NCBI RefSeq assembly: GCF_014466955.1
Contig: NZ_AP023396.1
Span: 2,046,001-2,110,000 of the forward strand
Origin: Nocardia wallacei
Lineage (GTDB): Bacteria > Actinomycetota > Actinomycetes > Mycobacteriales > Mycobacteriaceae
Direction of reading: 5' to 3'
Length of the DNA: 64,000 nucleotides
Shown here: in pieces, positions 24,175 through 33,701 of the stretch
How positions within the stretch are numbered: the first letter of the stretch is position 1
Layout: every line of letters starts with the position of its first letter
The notes under the pieces: generated by a model
What the model saw: only the letters and a program-made list of their open reading frames with translations
Database searches by the model: none
Told to the model about the DNA's origin: nothing
Program-made: the position numbers and the translations under genes

Positions 24175-25233
24175 GTGACCGTCGTTCTCATGGGGATTCC
24201 CGCCGTGCGGAGCGGGCGTCCCGCGCGGGAGGGACGGCCCGACACCCCGTTGCTGGTGGACAAATTCGGGCGGGTGGCGCGTGACCTGCGCGTCTCCATC
24301 ACCGAGAAGTGCTCGCTGCGCTGCACCTACTGCATGCCGGAGGAGGGCCTGCCCGCGATCCCGGTCGAGGAGTTGCTGTCGGCGGAGGAGATCGTGCGGC
24401 TGGTCGCGCTGTCGGTGCGCGAACTCGGAGTGCGGGAGGTCCGCTTCACCGGCGGTGAGCCACTCATGCGCCGCGATCTCGAACGCATCGTCGCGGGCTG
24501 CCACGCGGCCGTCCCCGAGATCCCACTCGCCATGACCACCAACGGTGTCGGCCTCGAACACCGCGCCGCCGCGCTCGCGCGGGCCGGGCTGCACCGCGTC
24601 AACGTCTCGCTGGACACCGTCGACCGCACCGGATTCACCCGCCTCACCCGCCGCGATCGGCTCGGTTCGGTCCTCGCCGGAATCCGCGCCGCCCAGCGCG
24701 AGGGCCTGGCCCCGGTCAAGGTGAATGCGGTGCTGATGCGCGAAACGCTTTCCGGCGCAGCCGATCTGCTGCAATGGTGCCTGGACGAGGGTTGCGAGCT
24801 GCGGTTCATCGAGGAGATGCCGCTGGACGCCGACCACGAGTGGGCGCGCGCCAACATGATCACCGCCGCCGAACTCCTCGACGCGCTGGGCACCCGGTTC
24901 ACCCTGACCGAGGCGGGTCGCCCCGATCCCGCCGCCCCGGCCGAGAATTGGCTGGTGGACGGCGGCCCGGCCCGGGTCGGCATCATCGCCTCGGTGACGC
25001 GCACCTTCTGCTCCGACTGCGACCGCACCCGGCTGACCGCCGACGGCCGGATCCGCTCCTGCCTGTTCAGCGACCAGGAATACGATGTGCGTGCGCTGCT
25101 GCGCGCGGGCGCCGGCGACGACGAGATCGCCGACCTGTGGCGCGGCGCGATGTGGAACAAATGGGCCGGGCACGGCATCGACGCCGAGGGCTTCGTGCCG
25201 CCGGAACGGACGATGGGAGCCATCGGTGGTTGA
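24175..25233 (+). CDS. moaA: GTP 3',8-cyclase MoaA (radical SAM)
   Basis: 352 residues. The radical-SAM cluster is C46-x3-C50-x2-C53 (CSLRCTYC). The second cluster comes from [22 protein letters not shown] near the C-terminus. [12 protein letters not shown] binds SAM. The end, ERTMGAIGG, keeps the essential GG tail. It starts at GTG 24175, with CATAAT 6 bases upstream, so the message may be leaderless. It converts GTP to the cyclic precursor used by MoaC and is coupled to moaD. Confidence 0.95.
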   Translation: MTVVLMGIPAVRSGRPAREGRPDTPLLVDKFGRVARDLRVSITEKCSLRCTYCMPEEGLPAIPVEELLSAEEIVRLVALSVRELGVREVRFTGGEPLMRRDLERIVAGCHAAVPEIPLAMTTNGVGLEHRAAALARAGLHRVNVSLDTVDRTGFTRLTRRDRLGSVLAGIRAAQREGLAPVKVNAVLMRETLSGAADLLQWCLDEGCELRFIEEMPLDADHEWARANMITAAELLDALGTRFTLTEAGRPDPAAPAENWLVDGGPARVGIIASVTRTFCSDCDRTRLTADGRIRSCLFSDQEYDVRALLRAGAGDDEIADLWRGAMWNKWAGHGIDAEGFVPPERTMGAIGG

Positions 25234-25468
25234 GGTCCGCTATTTCGCCGCCATCGCCGACGCGGTCGGCAAGAGCAGCGAGCGACTCGACCTCCCACCC
25301 GAGGCCACCGTCGCCGACCTGCGCCGCGCCCTCACCACCACCTACGGCCCCACCCTCGACCCCATGCTGAAGGTCTGCGCCTATCTCATCGGCGACGAAC
25401 TGACCCGCGACGAAACCACCCCGCTGGCTTCCCAGGTCGACGTCCTTCCCCCGTTCGCGGGCGGCTGA
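25226..25468 (+). CDS. moaD: Molybdopterin synthase sulfur carrier MoaD
   Basis: 80 residues of a ubiquitin-fold carrier ending in the required GG (VLPPFAGG). The GTG start at 25226 overlaps the last codons and stop of moaA by 8 bases. The protein is adenylylated and thiocarboxylated at the C-terminal Gly, then used by MoaE, whose gene lies in the divergent operon. Confidence 0.92.
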   Translation: MVEVRYFAAIADAVGKSSERLDLPPEATVADLRRALTTTYGPTLDPMLKVCAYLIGDELTRDETTPLASQVDVLPPFAGG

Positions 25469-25552
25469 CCGGTCCGGCGTGAACTTCCCGGTCACCCCGA
25501 GGACGCGAACTATGTTGGTTGGGTCCTTTCGACAAGGGATTCGGAGTGGTCG

Positions 25553-25964
25553 GTGACAGTTCCCGCGCTGCACCCGCGCCCCGGTAACCTGCGCGCGGTC
25601 GCCGAGGAAATCGAGCGTGCCACGGGGCTGCGTGCCGAGATTCTGCGCGGGACTCTCGTGATGTCACCACCGCCGCGCGGAAAGCACGTCGGCACCGTCC
25701 GGCGGTTGCGGCAGCAACTCGAGCCTCGGATGCCCGAGGGCCTCGCTCCCTACGAGGTCTCCTCGATCTCGATGCCGGACGATGAGGACGACTACTGCAC
25801 CCCCGATCTGGTCGTGCTATCCGAGAGCTGGAATGACGACGACAACTGGCTGGCCGATCCGGCGGACGCGGAACTCGCGGTCGAAGTGATTTCAAATCCG
25901 AGATCTTCCGGACCCCTTCGGCATCGCCCTGGACACCGGTTGCCTGCCGCGATACGCCGACTGA
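25553..25964 (+). pseudogene. Uma2/DUF820 nuclease-fold gene with an internal deletion and frameshift
   Basis: GTG 25553 has GGAG at 5 bases. The frame gives a normal Uma2 N-terminus: GLRAEILRGTLVMSPPPRGKH and the PD-(D/E)xK strands TPDLVVLSESW and AELAVEVIS. Right after VEVISN the homology jumps: the plus-one frame from 25902 encodes DLPDPFGIALDTGCLPRYAD and a TGA at 25962, which is the usual C-terminus of this family. About 60-70 residues that should lie between are missing. The gene is therefore broken, though a 145-residue product could be read in the original frame to 25990. Confidence 0.7.
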
Positions 25965-26096
25965 CTATCGGCGTTGTCCGCCGCGGGTGACGCGGGGCGA
26001 AAGTTTCCTCCCGCGTGTGTAGAGGAATGCGGGGGTTGTTCGTCGTCTTGGTGAGAGGGGTATCGGGCTCCTCCGCGGCGAGGAAGGATGGCGGAC

Positions 26097-26795
26097 ATGC
26101 ATTATCTGGCGTTGATGGCGGGGCCGGTGGATGGCGGGCCGGAGCCGGGCACGGCCGAGTTCGATGCCGAGGTCGGGCGGTATGCGGAGTTCGAGGAGAA
26201 GGCGCGGGCGGTGATCGCGGGTGGGGCCGCGTTGTATCCGGCGGACGGTACGGGGGTGCGCGGCGCGGCGGTGGTGTCCGACGGGCCGTTCGCCGAGCAG
26301 GCCGAGGTGGTCGGGGGCTTCTACGTCTTCGACTGCCCGAACCTGGACGACGTGGTCGAGCTGGTCCGGCAACTGCCCGCAGCGGAACAGGGCCGGATCG
26401 AGGTGCGGCCGATGGCGCAGTGGAACGCGCCGGAAAAGCTCGGGTCCGACAGCTGGCTGGCGTTGCTGTGGGAACCGGCCGAGACGGTGATCGCGCCCGG
26501 CACGCCCGCGTGGGAGGCGGCGCTCGTGGAGCACCAGCGGTTCGCCGAGCGGGTGGGCACGGCCATTCGCGGTGGGGGAGCGTTGCAGCCGCCGTCCACC
26601 GCCACCACCGTGCGGGTGCGCGCGGGTGAACTGCTGCTCAGCGACGGCCCGTTCGCCGAAGGCGCGGAGGTGGTCGACGGGCTCTACATCCTGGCCGCGC
26701 CCGATGAAGCCCGGGCGGTCGAATACGCGGCGCACATTCCGCTGGGCCCGGCCGGACGAACCGAGGTGCGCCGGATCGTCGACCTCGACGGCTGA
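26097..26795 (+). CDS. YCII-related DGPF-domain protein, two tandem domains
   Basis: 232 residues with two repeats of the YCII/DGPF fold, each with the signature: VVSDGPFAEQAEVVGGFYVFD and LLSDGPFAEGAEVVDGLYILA. ATG 26097 (MHYLALMAGP) is preferred to ATG 26088 because AGGAAGG is too close to the latter. DGPF genes typically stand next to ECF42-group sigma factors, as here (5-base gap). The biochemical role of the family is unknown. Confidence 0.88.
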   Translation: MHYLALMAGPVDGGPEPGTAEFDAEVGRYAEFEEKARAVIAGGAALYPADGTGVRGAAVVSDGPFAEQAEVVGGFYVFDCPNLDDVVELVRQLPAAEQGRIEVRPMAQWNAPEKLGSDSWLALLWEPAETVIAPGTPAWEAALVEHQRFAERVGTAIRGGGALQPPSTATTVRVRAGELLLSDGPFAEGAEVVDGLYILAAPDEARAVEYAAHIPLGPAGRTEVRRIVDLDG

Positions 26796-26800
26796 TCGCG

Positions 26801-28036
26801 ATGGGTTCGGCCGATCGCATCGACGTCGTCTACCGCGCCGAGTTCGGCCACGCCCTCGCCACCGTCGCCCGCCTGGTCGGTGACATCGGCCTGGCGGAGG
26901 ACGCGGTGCAGGAGGCGTTCGCCGATGCGTTACGCAGCTGGCCCGCGTCCGGCGCACCGGCGAACCCGGGCGCCTGGATCACCACCGCGGCCCGCAAGCG
27001 CGCCCTGGACCGCTTGCGCCGTGAATCCGCCCGGGCGGCAAAGGAACACGTCGCCCTGCTGAGTGCCGCGCCGTGGGAGGAACCGGAGATGTCCCCGATC
27101 CCGGACGACCAGTTGCGGATGATCTTCACCTGCTGCCACCCCGCCCTGTCGCCGGAATCGCGGGTCGCGCTGACCCTGCGCCTGGTGTGCGGCCTGCGCA
27201 CGGCGGAGATCGCCCGCGCCTTCCTGCAATCCGAGCACACCGTGGCCCAGCGCCTGAGCCGCGCGAAGGCGAAGATCCGTCAGGCCGCGATCCCGCTGCG
27301 GGTGCCTCCGGCCGACCTGCTGCCCGAACGGATGCCGAGCGTGCTGGCGTGCGTCTACCTGGTGTTCAGCGAGGGTTACTTCGCGACGTCGGGGTCGGCG
27401 GCGGTGCGGGACGAGCTGTGCGACGAGGCGATTCGGCTGGGGCGGCTGGTGTGCGGCCTGCTGCCCGCCGAGCCCGAGGCCCGTGCCCTGCTCGCCCTCA
27501 TGCTGCTGCAGGACAGCCGCCGGGCCCAGCGCCGCGCGCCGGACGGCAGCCTGGTGCCGCTGGAGGAACAGGACCGCGCCCGCTGGAATCGGGAGGCCAT
27601 CCGCACCGGCCTGAGCTGCCTGGTGGCGGCCGCCGAAACGGGCGGCGGCGGGCCCTACCTGGCGCAGGCCCGGATCGCCGGAGCGCACGCGGTCGCACCG
27701 AGCTGGGCGGAAACGGACTGGCACGCCATCGTCTCCGCGTACGACGAATTGCTCCGCTACACCGAATCGCCCGCGGTCCGCGTGCATCGCGCCGTGGCGG
27801 TCGGATTCCTCCGCGGCTTCGAGCATGGCTTGGCGGACCTCGACGAGATCGCGGCTCACCCCCGGCTCGCGGATACGAACCTGGTCGCCGCCACCCGCGC
27901 CGACCTTCTGCGCCGCGCCGGACGCCGCGCCGAAGCGGCCGCGCAGTACCGGCTGGCGATCGAGCGGACGGACAACGATCAGGCCCGCCGGTTCCTGCGG
28001 CGGCGGCTCACCGAGATCGAGCGGGGCTCGTCGTGA
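26801..28036 (+). CDS. ECF42-type sigma factor with C-terminal TPR-like extension
   Basis: 411 residues, about twice a plain ECF factor. Region 2: RLVGDIGLAEDAVQEAFADALRSWP and PGAWITTAARKRALDRLRRE. Region 4: LTLRLVCGLRTAEIARAFLQSEHTVAQRLSRAKAKI. The rest is an alpha-helical extension with FSEGYFATSG, LCDEAIRLGRLVCGLLP and ALLALMLLQDSRR, characteristic of the group. No anti-sigma gene is present; the extension is thought to replace it in this family. It is co-directional with the DGPF gene. Confidence 0.92.
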   Translation: MGSADRIDVVYRAEFGHALATVARLVGDIGLAEDAVQEAFADALRSWPASGAPANPGAWITTAARKRALDRLRRESARAAKEHVALLSAAPWEEPEMSPIPDDQLRMIFTCCHPALSPESRVALTLRLVCGLRTAEIARAFLQSEHTVAQRLSRAKAKIRQAAIPLRVPPADLLPERMPSVLACVYLVFSEGYFATSGSAAVRDELCDEAIRLGRLVCGLLPAEPEARALLALMLLQDSRRAQRRAPDGSLVPLEEQDRARWNREAIRTGLSCLVAAAETGGGGPYLAQARIAGAHAVAPSWAETDWHAIVSAYDELLRYTESPAVRVHRAVAVGFLRGFEHGLADLDEIAAHPRLADTNLVAATRADLLRRAGRRAEAAAQYRLAIERTDNDQARRFLRRRLTEIERGSS

Positions 28037-28040
28037 AAGA

Positions 28041-28883
28041 TCAGTCCCGCCACCAGGTATCGAAGGGTGTGACGGGAACCGTCCGCTTGTGGCGGGTGCC
28101 GAGGAAGATCGACTCGATGCGGTCGGCCGTCTCCGCGGTGACGTCCTTGCCCTCCAGATAGTCGTCGATCTGCGCATACTTCAAGCCCAGGGCGACCTCG
28201 TCGGGCAGGGCGGGCCGGTCGTCCTCCAGGTCGGCGGTCGGCACCTTCTGCCAGGCGCTCGGCGGCGCGCCCAACTCCTGCAGCAGGGCCGCGCCCTGGC
28301 GCTTGGTCAGTCCGGTCAGCGGGGTGACGTCCACGCCGCCGTCGCCGTACTTGGTGAAGAAGCCGGTGACCGCCTCGGCGGCATGATCGGTACCGGCGAC
28401 CAGCAAATTCAGCTGTCCGGCGATCGAATACTGGATCACCATGCGCTCGCGGGCCTTGATGTTGCCGCGCACGAAGTCTCGCAGCTGCGGCTCGCCGCCC
28501 AGCAGCTCCCGCAACCCCGCGGCGGATTCCGCCGCCACGGCGTCGGCGCTCGGCTTGACGTTCACCGAGATCGAGCGATCCGGCCGGATGAACCGCAGCG
28601 CGATCTGCGCGTCCTCCTCGTCGGCCTGCACGCCGTAGGGCAGCCGCACCGCTACGAAGGTGGCCTCCCGGCCCTCCGCCCGCAGTTCCTCGGCCGCCAG
28701 CTGGCACAACCGCCCGGTGAGCGTCGAATCCTGCCCGCCGCTGATGCCCAGCACGAAACCCCTTGCGGGCGTGGCCTTCAGATAGTCCTTGAGGAAATCG
28801 ACACGGCGGCGCACCTCCACCTTCGGTTCGATCACCGGCCGCACACCCAGTTCGGCGACGATACGTTCACGCAGGTTGCCCAT
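28041..28883 (-). CDS. nadE: NAD(+) synthetase, ammonia-dependent
   Basis: 280 residues, the short form without a glutaminase domain. The ATP pyrophosphatase loop is SGGQDS (48-53); other landmarks are [36 protein letters not shown] and [13 protein letters not shown] 28883 (MGNLRERI) is chosen. It makes NAD from deamido-NAD with ammonia. It convergently abuts the sigma-factor gene (4-base gap) and is 10 bases after the tetR stop. Confidence 0.94.
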   Translation of the reverse strand: MGNLRERIVAELGVRPVIEPKVEVRRRVDFLKDYLKATPARGFVLGISGGQDSTLTGRLCQLAAEELRAEGREATFVAVRLPYGVQADEEDAQIALRFIRPDRSISVNVKPSADAVAAESAAGLRELLGGEPQLRDFVRGNIKARERMVIQYSIAGQLNLLVAGTDHAAEAVTGFFTKYGDGGVDVTPLTGLTKRQGAALLQELGAPPSAWQKVPTADLEDDRPALPDEVALGLKYAQIDDYLEGKDVTAETADRIESIFLGTRHKRTVPVTPFDTWWRD

Positions 28884-28893
28884 GCCGCTCACT

Positions 28894-29583
28894 CTACTGA
28901 GGCCCCGGGACGACCGCGCGGACCAGCCGCTCCCAGTGGTCGCCGATCTGCTCCAGGGAGTAACCGAGCACTCCGGTCTGGTGCAGGACGAGTCCGGCGT
29001 CCAGCGCGGCCAGCAGCGTGTCTGCCAGCAACGGGATGTCCGCGTCCGTTCCGGCCTGCCGAAGCAGCAGCGCCACATGGGTTTTCATGACGTTGTAGGG
29101 CGGGGTGGAGTACCGGCCCGGATCGTCGGCGGCGCGGCGCATCTCGCCCTCGACCTCGAGCCCCGCCAGCCGGGCCCGCCCGAAGGCCACCAGCCGCTCC
29201 ACCGCCGGTGCTCCGGGCCCCAGCGGCGGCGGCCCGAACATGTACGCTGCCTGGAGTTTTCGCTCGGACTGGTCCAGCAGGGCCAGCATCAGCCCGGCCC
29301 GATTGCCGAACCGCCGGAACACGGTCCCCTTCCCGACACCCGCGCGCCGGGCCACGGCGTCCATGGTGACCCCGTCGGCGCCGTGCTCGTGCACCAGCTG
29401 TTCGGCGGCGTCGAGCAGCAACTGCCGGTTGCGGGCGGCGTCGCTGCGTTCCGGATGCTCCTCCGCGACCGGCAGCGTGTCCGGCGGGACCGGCGCGGCG
29501 ACCGCCTCGATGGGCAGCGCGGCCGGGCCGTCGCCGGGCTGCGCTGCGGGCGCGGCGGCAGGCTCTCGTGTGTCGTAGTTCAC
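28894..29583 (-). CDS. TetR-family regulator (Rv3055-like)
   Basis: 229 residues. After a Pro/Ala-rich N-terminal stretch of about 45 residues comes the [53 protein letters not shown]. The rest is a ligand domain. It diverges from the FMN reductase gene, and the spacer carries repeated motifs, so I infer it regulates that gene. The gene pair has the same order as Rv3054c-Rv3055. Confidence 0.9.
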   Translation of the reverse strand: MNYDTREPAAAPAAQPGDGPAALPIEAVAAPVPPDTLPVAEEHPERSDAARNRQLLLDAAEQLVHEHGADGVTMDAVARRAGVGKGTVFRRFGNRAGLMLALLDQSERKLQAAYMFGPPPLGPGAPAVERLVAFGRARLAGLEVEGEMRRAADDPGRYSTPPYNVMKTHVALLLRQAGTDADIPLLADTLLAALDAGLVLHQTGVLGYSLEQIGDHWERLVRAVVPGPQ

Positions 29584-29607
29584 AGCGGGGACCTCGGGCT
29601 CGGGGAA

Positions 29608-29647
29608 TGAAAGCGGACTGCGGTCCGGTTATCGTGCAGTGAAAGCG
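29608..29647. promoter_or_regulatory. Candidate TetR operator region
   Basis: The direct repeat TGAAAGCG occurs at 29608-29615 and 29640-29647, exactly 32 bases apart (about three helical turns). Between them CGGACTGCGGTCCG (29614-29627) is an inverted repeat with 5-base arms. It sits between the tetR and reductase starts. Confidence 0.45.
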
Positions 29648-29679
29648 TAACCCGCCGCAACACCGCACAAGGAGTGATC

Positions 29680-30246
29680 ATGTCTCAGACCCGTCTACTC
29701 GCGCTGGTCGGCAGCCTGCGTGCCGCATCGTTCAACCGGCAGCTGGCCGAGGCCGCCGCGCAGACCGCGTCGGAAGGTGTCGAGGTCACCATCTTCGAGG
29801 GTCTCGGAGACATCCCCTTCTACAACGAGGACATCGACGTGCCCGGCCGGGTGCCCGCCGCCGCGGTCGCGTTGCGTGAGGCGGTGGCCGAGGCCGACGG
29901 ATTGCTGTTCTTCGTCCCCGAATACAACGGGACCATTCCGGCCGCGCTGAAGAACGCCATCGACTGGGCCTCCCGTCCGTTCGGCGACGGCTCGATCAAG
30001 GGTAGGCCTTCCGCGGTCATCAGCGCCTCGATCAGCGCGAACGCCGCCAAATGGTCGCACGGCGATACCGTCAAGGCCCTGAACGTGGCCGGTGCGGCCG
30101 TGGTGGAGAGCGCTCATCTGCACTTCGGCACCATCGGTCAGCGGTTCGGCGAGGCGCATCCGCGCGACGACGCCGAGGCCCTGACCCAGCTCGCGGCCGC
30201 GGTCGGCGACCTGGTCGGTGCCGTGCGGGCACGGGTCGACGCCTGA
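29680..30246 (+). CDS. NADPH-dependent FMN reductase (Rv3054c-like)
   Basis: 188 residues of flavodoxin-like fold. GSLRAASFNRQLAEAAA binds the FMN phosphate; FVPEYNGTIPAALKNAIDWASRPFG is the family signature. ATG 29680 follows AAGGAG directly; GTG 29674 overlaps that ribosome site and is unlikely. It reduces quinones, azo compounds or chromate-type substrates in this family; the physiological one is not known. It is divergent from tetR. Confidence 0.92.
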   Translation: MSQTRLLALVGSLRAASFNRQLAEAAAQTASEGVEVTIFEGLGDIPFYNEDIDVPGRVPAAAVALREAVAEADGLLFFVPEYNGTIPAALKNAIDWASRPFGDGSIKGRPSAVISASISANAAKWSHGDTVKALNVAGAAVVESAHLHFGTIGQRFGEAHPRDDAEALTQLAAAVGDLVGAVRARVDA

Positions 30247-30278
30247 GTTCACGACAGTTCCGTGCCGCCTATAGAATG

Positions 30279-30293
30279 TGAAAATCATTTTCG
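30279..30293. promoter_or_regulatory. Zur box of the L36 gene
   Basis: TGAAAATCATTTTCG contains the perfect dyad GAAAAT-C-ATTTTC (30280-30292) and matches the actinobacterial zinc-uptake-regulator consensus. It directly follows a -10-like TAGAAT (30272-30277) and precedes the ribosome site GGAGG, so bound Zur would repress. Confidence 0.85.
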
Positions 30294-30306
30294 TTTTGGA
30301 GGTGGC

Positions 30307-30429
30307 ATGAAGGTCCGCAACTCGCTGCGTTCGCTGAAGGACAAGCCGGGCGCGCAGGTCGTGCGTCGTCGCGGCAAGACGTACGTGATCAACAAGAAGG
30401 AGCCGCGGTTCAAGGCCCGGCAGGGCTGA
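30307..30429 (+). CDS. rpmJ: Ribosomal protein L36, zinc-independent paralogue
   Basis: 40 residues: it begins [20 protein letters not shown] and ends FKARQG. It lacks the four zinc ligands (CxxC...CxxxxH) of normal L36, so it is the C-minus, YkgO-like form. ATG 30307 has TTGGAGG 5 bases upstream. A Zur box lies in its promoter, so it should replace zinc-binding L36 when zinc is scarce and free zinc for other use. A strong terminator follows. Confidence 0.95.
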   Translation: MKVRNSLRSLKDKPGAQVVRRRGKTYVINKKEPRFKARQG

Positions 30430-30444
30430 CCCCGCACGCGCCGG

Positions 30445-30484
30445 GAAAGGGCCGCTTCGTCCTGCGGGACGGGGCGGCCCTTTC
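30445..30484 (+). terminator. Terminator after rpmJ
   Basis: GAAAGGGCCGC (30445-30455) pairs perfectly with GCGGCCCTTTC (30474-30484); the loop can fold further (CGTCC/GGACG). It is 15 bases after the stop. Confidence 0.8.
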
Positions 30485-30852
30485 GCTGTCCGGCGGGTCG
30501 GAGGAGGCGGATGGGACGGCTGTTGCCAATGGGGGAGATGGGTTTGCTGGGAGGGAGCTGCGACGCGAAATCGTGATCTGCACCACTGCCATGTCGGGTT
30601 GCGAATCGACTGTGCAGGTACTTGCGTCGAGGGAATTCCATCTTTGTGACTCGCAAGATGTCGTGTTGTAGGAATCTGTCGGCCACTAGGTGTAGTGTCT
30701 ACGGCACTGGAGGACGACGCGAGCTCGAGTGTCGGGGTGGTACCTGCGACCTGGGTTTCCGGACCCGCTTCCAGGGGTTTGCGCAGTAACCACGTGGATC
30801 TTTGTGAGTCGTGCACTGCAGACGGATTCAAGGCAAGGAGAGAGGGACACTC
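30485..30852 (+). other. Non-coding leader/promoter region of nrdH
   Basis: No gene is supported in these 368 bases. The only clear elements are an NrdR-like inverted repeat at 30683-30698 and the nrdH ribosome site GAGAGGG (30838-30845). The distance from the NrdR-like site to the nrdH start (about 155 bases) implies a long untranslated leader or a second promoter. Confidence 0.6.
30683..30698. promoter_or_regulatory. Possible NrdR box upstream of nrdHIE
   Basis: CCACTAGGTGTAGTGT has the perfect arms CACTA-N4-TAGTG and resembles the 16-base NrdR consensus acaCwAtATaTwgtgt. I see no clear second box; a degenerate one may lie near 30651-30668. Confidence 0.5.
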
Positions 30853-31086
30853 ATGACCATCACCGTGTACACCAAGCCCGCTTGTGTCCAGTGCAATGCC
30901 ACCTACCGCGCTCTCGACAAGGCGGGTATCGACTACACCGTCGTCGACATCTCCGAGAACCCCGAGGCTCGCGACTACGTGATGGCCCTGGGCTACCTGC
31001 AGGCTCCCGTCGTCGTCGCCGGCGACGAGCACTGGTCGGGCTTCCGCCCCGACCGCATCAAGTCGCTGCTGACCCAGGCGGCCTGA
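30853..31086 (+). CDS. nrdH: Glutaredoxin-like protein NrdH
   Basis: 77 residues. The redox motif is C11-V-Q-C14, and the tail [12 protein letters not shown] is typical of NrdH redoxins. It reduces the class Ib ribonucleotide reductase and is itself reduced by thioredoxin reductase. The ATG at 30853 is 7 bases after GAGAGGG. First gene of nrdH-nrdI-nrdE. Confidence 0.96.
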   Translation: MTITVYTKPACVQCNATYRALDKAGIDYTVVDISENPEARDYVMALGYLQAPVVVAGDEHWSGFRPDRIKSLLTQAA

Positions 31087-31100
31087 TTCCGGGAGTGGCC

Positions 31101-31550
31101 GTGCCCGACCTGGTCTACTTCTCGAGCGCGTCGGAGAACACGCACCGTTTCGTCGAGCGGCTGGGCCTCCCGGCCGTTCGCATTCCGCTCCACACCGCCG
31201 AATCGCTTCGCGTCGACGAGCCCTACGTGCTGATCTGCCCCACCTACGGGGGCGGTCGGCACGTGCTGGGCGGCAACCGATCCGACAAGGAATTCGTGCC
31301 CCGTCAGGTGGCCAAGTTCCTCAACGATCCGCACAATCGTGCGTTGCTGCGCGGCGTCATCGCGGCCGGCAACACGAACTTCGGCGATACGTATTGCTAT
31401 GCGGGAGAGGTGATCTCGCGCAAGGCCGGGGTGCCGTACCTGTATCGCTTCGAACTCATGGGAACCGCCGAGGACGTCGAACGCGTCCGAGAGGGATTGG
31501 GATTGTTTTGGCAACGACAACAGCACCGGCCGGAAAGACGGCCCGCCTAG
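31101..31550 (+). CDS. nrdI: Flavodoxin-like NrdI
   Basis: 149 residues. [16 protein letters not shown] is the FMN phosphate loop, and CPTYGGG and [13 protein letters not shown] contact the flavin. NrdI activates the dimanganese cofactor of NrdF with superoxide or peroxide. GTG 31101 is chosen because GGGAG lies 5 bases upstream; GTG 31095 is an alternative. Its 3' end overlaps the nrdE start by 43 bases. Confidence 0.95.
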   Translation: MPDLVYFSSASENTHRFVERLGLPAVRIPLHTAESLRVDEPYVLICPTYGGGRHVLGGNRSDKEFVPRQVAKFLNDPHNRALLRGVIAAGNTNFGDTYCYAGEVISRKAGVPYLYRFELMGTAEDVERVREGLGLFWQRQQHRPERRPA

Positions 31551-33691
31551 AGCGCCCGGTGACGAGCGACCCGTCGACCGAGGGCTTGGACTACCACGCC
31601 CTCAACGCGATGCTGAATCTCTACGGCCCCAACGGCGAGATTCAGTTCGACAAGGACCGCGAGGCCGCCAACCAGTACTTCCTGCAGCACGTCAACCAGA
31701 ACACGGTCTTCTTCCACAACCTCGACGAGAAGCTCGACTACCTCGTCGAGGAGAACTATTACGAGGCCGAGGTGCTCGAGCAGTACAGCCGGTCGTTCGT
31801 GAAGAAGCTGTTCCAGCAGGCGTACGCCAAGAAGTTCCGGTTCCCGACCTTCCTCGGCGCATTCAAGTACTACACCTCGTACACGCTGAAGACCTTCGAC
31901 GGCAAGCGCTACCTGGAGCGCTTCGAGGACCGCGTCTGCATGGTCGCCCTGACCCTCGCCGCCGGTGACGAGACCCTGGCGTCGGAACTGGTCGAGGAAA
32001 TCATCGACGGCCGCTTCCAACCCGCCACCCCCACCTTCCTCAACTCGGGCAAGAAACAGCGCGGCGAGCCGGTGAGCTGTTTCCTCCTTCGCATCGAGGA
32101 CAACATGGAGTCCATCGGGCGCTCCATCAACTCGGCGTTGCAGCTGTCCAAGCGGGGTGGCGGGGTCGCGTTGCTGCTCAGCAATATTCGTGAGCACGGT
32201 GCGCCGATCAAGAAGATCGAGAACCAGTCCTCGGGCGTTATTCCGATCATGAAGCTGCTGGAGGATTCGTTCTCCTACGCCAACCAGCTCGGGGCGCGGC
32301 AGGGGGCGGGTGCGGTGTATCTGCATGCGCACCATCCGGATATCTACCGCTTCCTCGACACCAAGCGTGAGAACGCGGACGAGAAGATCCGTATCAAGAC
32401 GCTGTCGCTGGGCGTGGTGATTCCCGACATCACCTTCGAGCTGGCGAAGAAGAACGAGGACATGTACCTGTTCTCGCCCTACGACGTCGAGCGCATCTAC
32501 GGCGTGCCGTTCGCCGACATCAATGTCACCGAGAAGTACCACGAGATGGTCGACGACAAGCGCATTCGCAAGTCGAAGATCAACGCGCGCGAGTTCTTCC
32601 AGACCATCGCCGAGTTGCAGTTCGAATCGGGCTACCCGTACATCATGTACGAGGACACGGTGAACCGGGCCAACCCGATCGCCGGCAAGATCACCCACTC
32701 CAACCTGTGCTCGGAGATCCTGCAGGTCTCCACGCCGTCGGTATTCAACGACGATCTGTCCTATGCCGTTGTGGGCAAGGATATTTCGTGCAATCTGGGT
32801 TCGCTGAACATCGCCAAGACGATGGACTCGCCGGATTTCGGCAAGACCGTGGAGACGGCGATCCGCGCGCTGACCGCGGTCTCGGACCAGACCCATATCC
32901 ACTCGGTGCCCTCGATCGAGCAGGGCAACAACCAATCCCACGCCATCGGCCTGGGGCAGATGAACCTGCACGGGTACCTGGCGCGGGAGCGGGTGCACTA
33001 CGGGTCCGAAGAAGGTGTGGATTTCACCAACATCTACTTCTATACGGTCGCCTATCACGCGATTCGGGCGTCGAACAAGCTGGCCATCGAACGCGGGCAG
33101 TACTTCGGCGGCTTCCCGGAGTCGAAATACGCCAGCGGCGAATACTTCGACAAGTACACCGAGCAGGTGTGGGAACCGGCGACCGAGCGGGTGCGGCAGA
33201 TCTTCGCCGACGCCGGCGTGCACATCCCGACGCAGGACGACTGGCGCGAACTGAAGTCCTCGGTGATGGCCCACGGTCTCTACAACCAGAATCTGCAGGC
33301 CGTGCCGCCCACGGGCTCGATCTCCTACATCAACCACTCCACCAGCTCGATCCACCCGGTGGCGTCGAAGATCGAGATCCGCAAGGAAGGCAAGATCGGC
33401 CGCGTCTACTACCCGGCGCCCTATCTCGACAACGACAACCTCGACTATTTCGAGGACGCCTACGAGATCGGCTACGAGAAGATCATCGACACCTACGCCG
33501 CCGCCACCCAGCACGTGGACCAGGGCCTGTCGCTGACCTTGTTCTTCAAGGACACCGCCACCACCCGCGACGTCAACCGCGCCCAGATCTATGCCTGGCG
33601 CAAGGGCATCAAGACGCTGTACTACATCCGTATCCGCCAAATGGCCTTGGAGGGTACGGAAGTCGAGGGATGTGTCAGTTGCATGCTGTAA
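31508..33691 (+). CDS. nrdE: Class Ib ribonucleotide reductase, alpha subunit NrdE
   Basis: 727 residues with TTG as the start codon (Rv3051c has about the same length); GTG 31559 is the alternative. Strong family segments include [46 protein letters not shown] with an active-site Cys, SNLCSEILQ with the second, and [18 protein letters not shown]. The C-terminal EGCVSCML holds the shuttle cysteines that NrdH reduces. It reduces ribonucleoside diphosphates. nrdF is not adjacent: it is about 6.5 kb downstream. Confidence 0.97.
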   Translation: MATTTAPAGKTARLERPVTSDPSTEGLDYHALNAMLNLYGPNGEIQFDKDREAANQYFLQHVNQNTVFFHNLDEKLDYLVEENYYEAEVLEQYSRSFVKKLFQQAYAKKFRFPTFLGAFKYYTSYTLKTFDGKRYLERFEDRVCMVALTLAAGDETLASELVEEIIDGRFQPATPTFLNSGKKQRGEPVSCFLLRIEDNMESIGRSINSALQLSKRGGGVALLLSNIREHGAPIKKIENQSSGVIPIMKLLEDSFSYANQLGARQGAGAVYLHAHHPDIYRFLDTKRENADEKIRIKTLSLGVVIPDITFELAKKNEDMYLFSPYDVERIYGVPFADINVTEKYHEMVDDKRIRKSKINAREFFQTIAELQFESGYPYIMYEDTVNRANPIAGKITHSNLCSEILQVSTPSVFNDDLSYAVVGKDISCNLGSLNIAKTMDSPDFGKTVETAIRALTAVSDQTHIHSVPSIEQGNNQSHAIGLGQMNLHGYLARERVHYGSEEGVDFTNIYFYTVAYHAIRASNKLAIERGQYFGGFPESKYASGEYFDKYTEQVWEPATERVRQIFADAGVHIPTQDDWRELKSSVMAHGLYNQNLQAVPPTGSISYINHSTSSIHPVASKIEIRKEGKIGRVYYPAPYLDNDNLDYFEDAYEIGYEKIIDTYAAATQHVDQGLSLTLFFKDTATTRDVNRAQIYAWRKGIKTLYYIRIRQMALEGTEVEGCVSCML

Positions 33692-33701
33692 GGGTGTAGG
33701 C

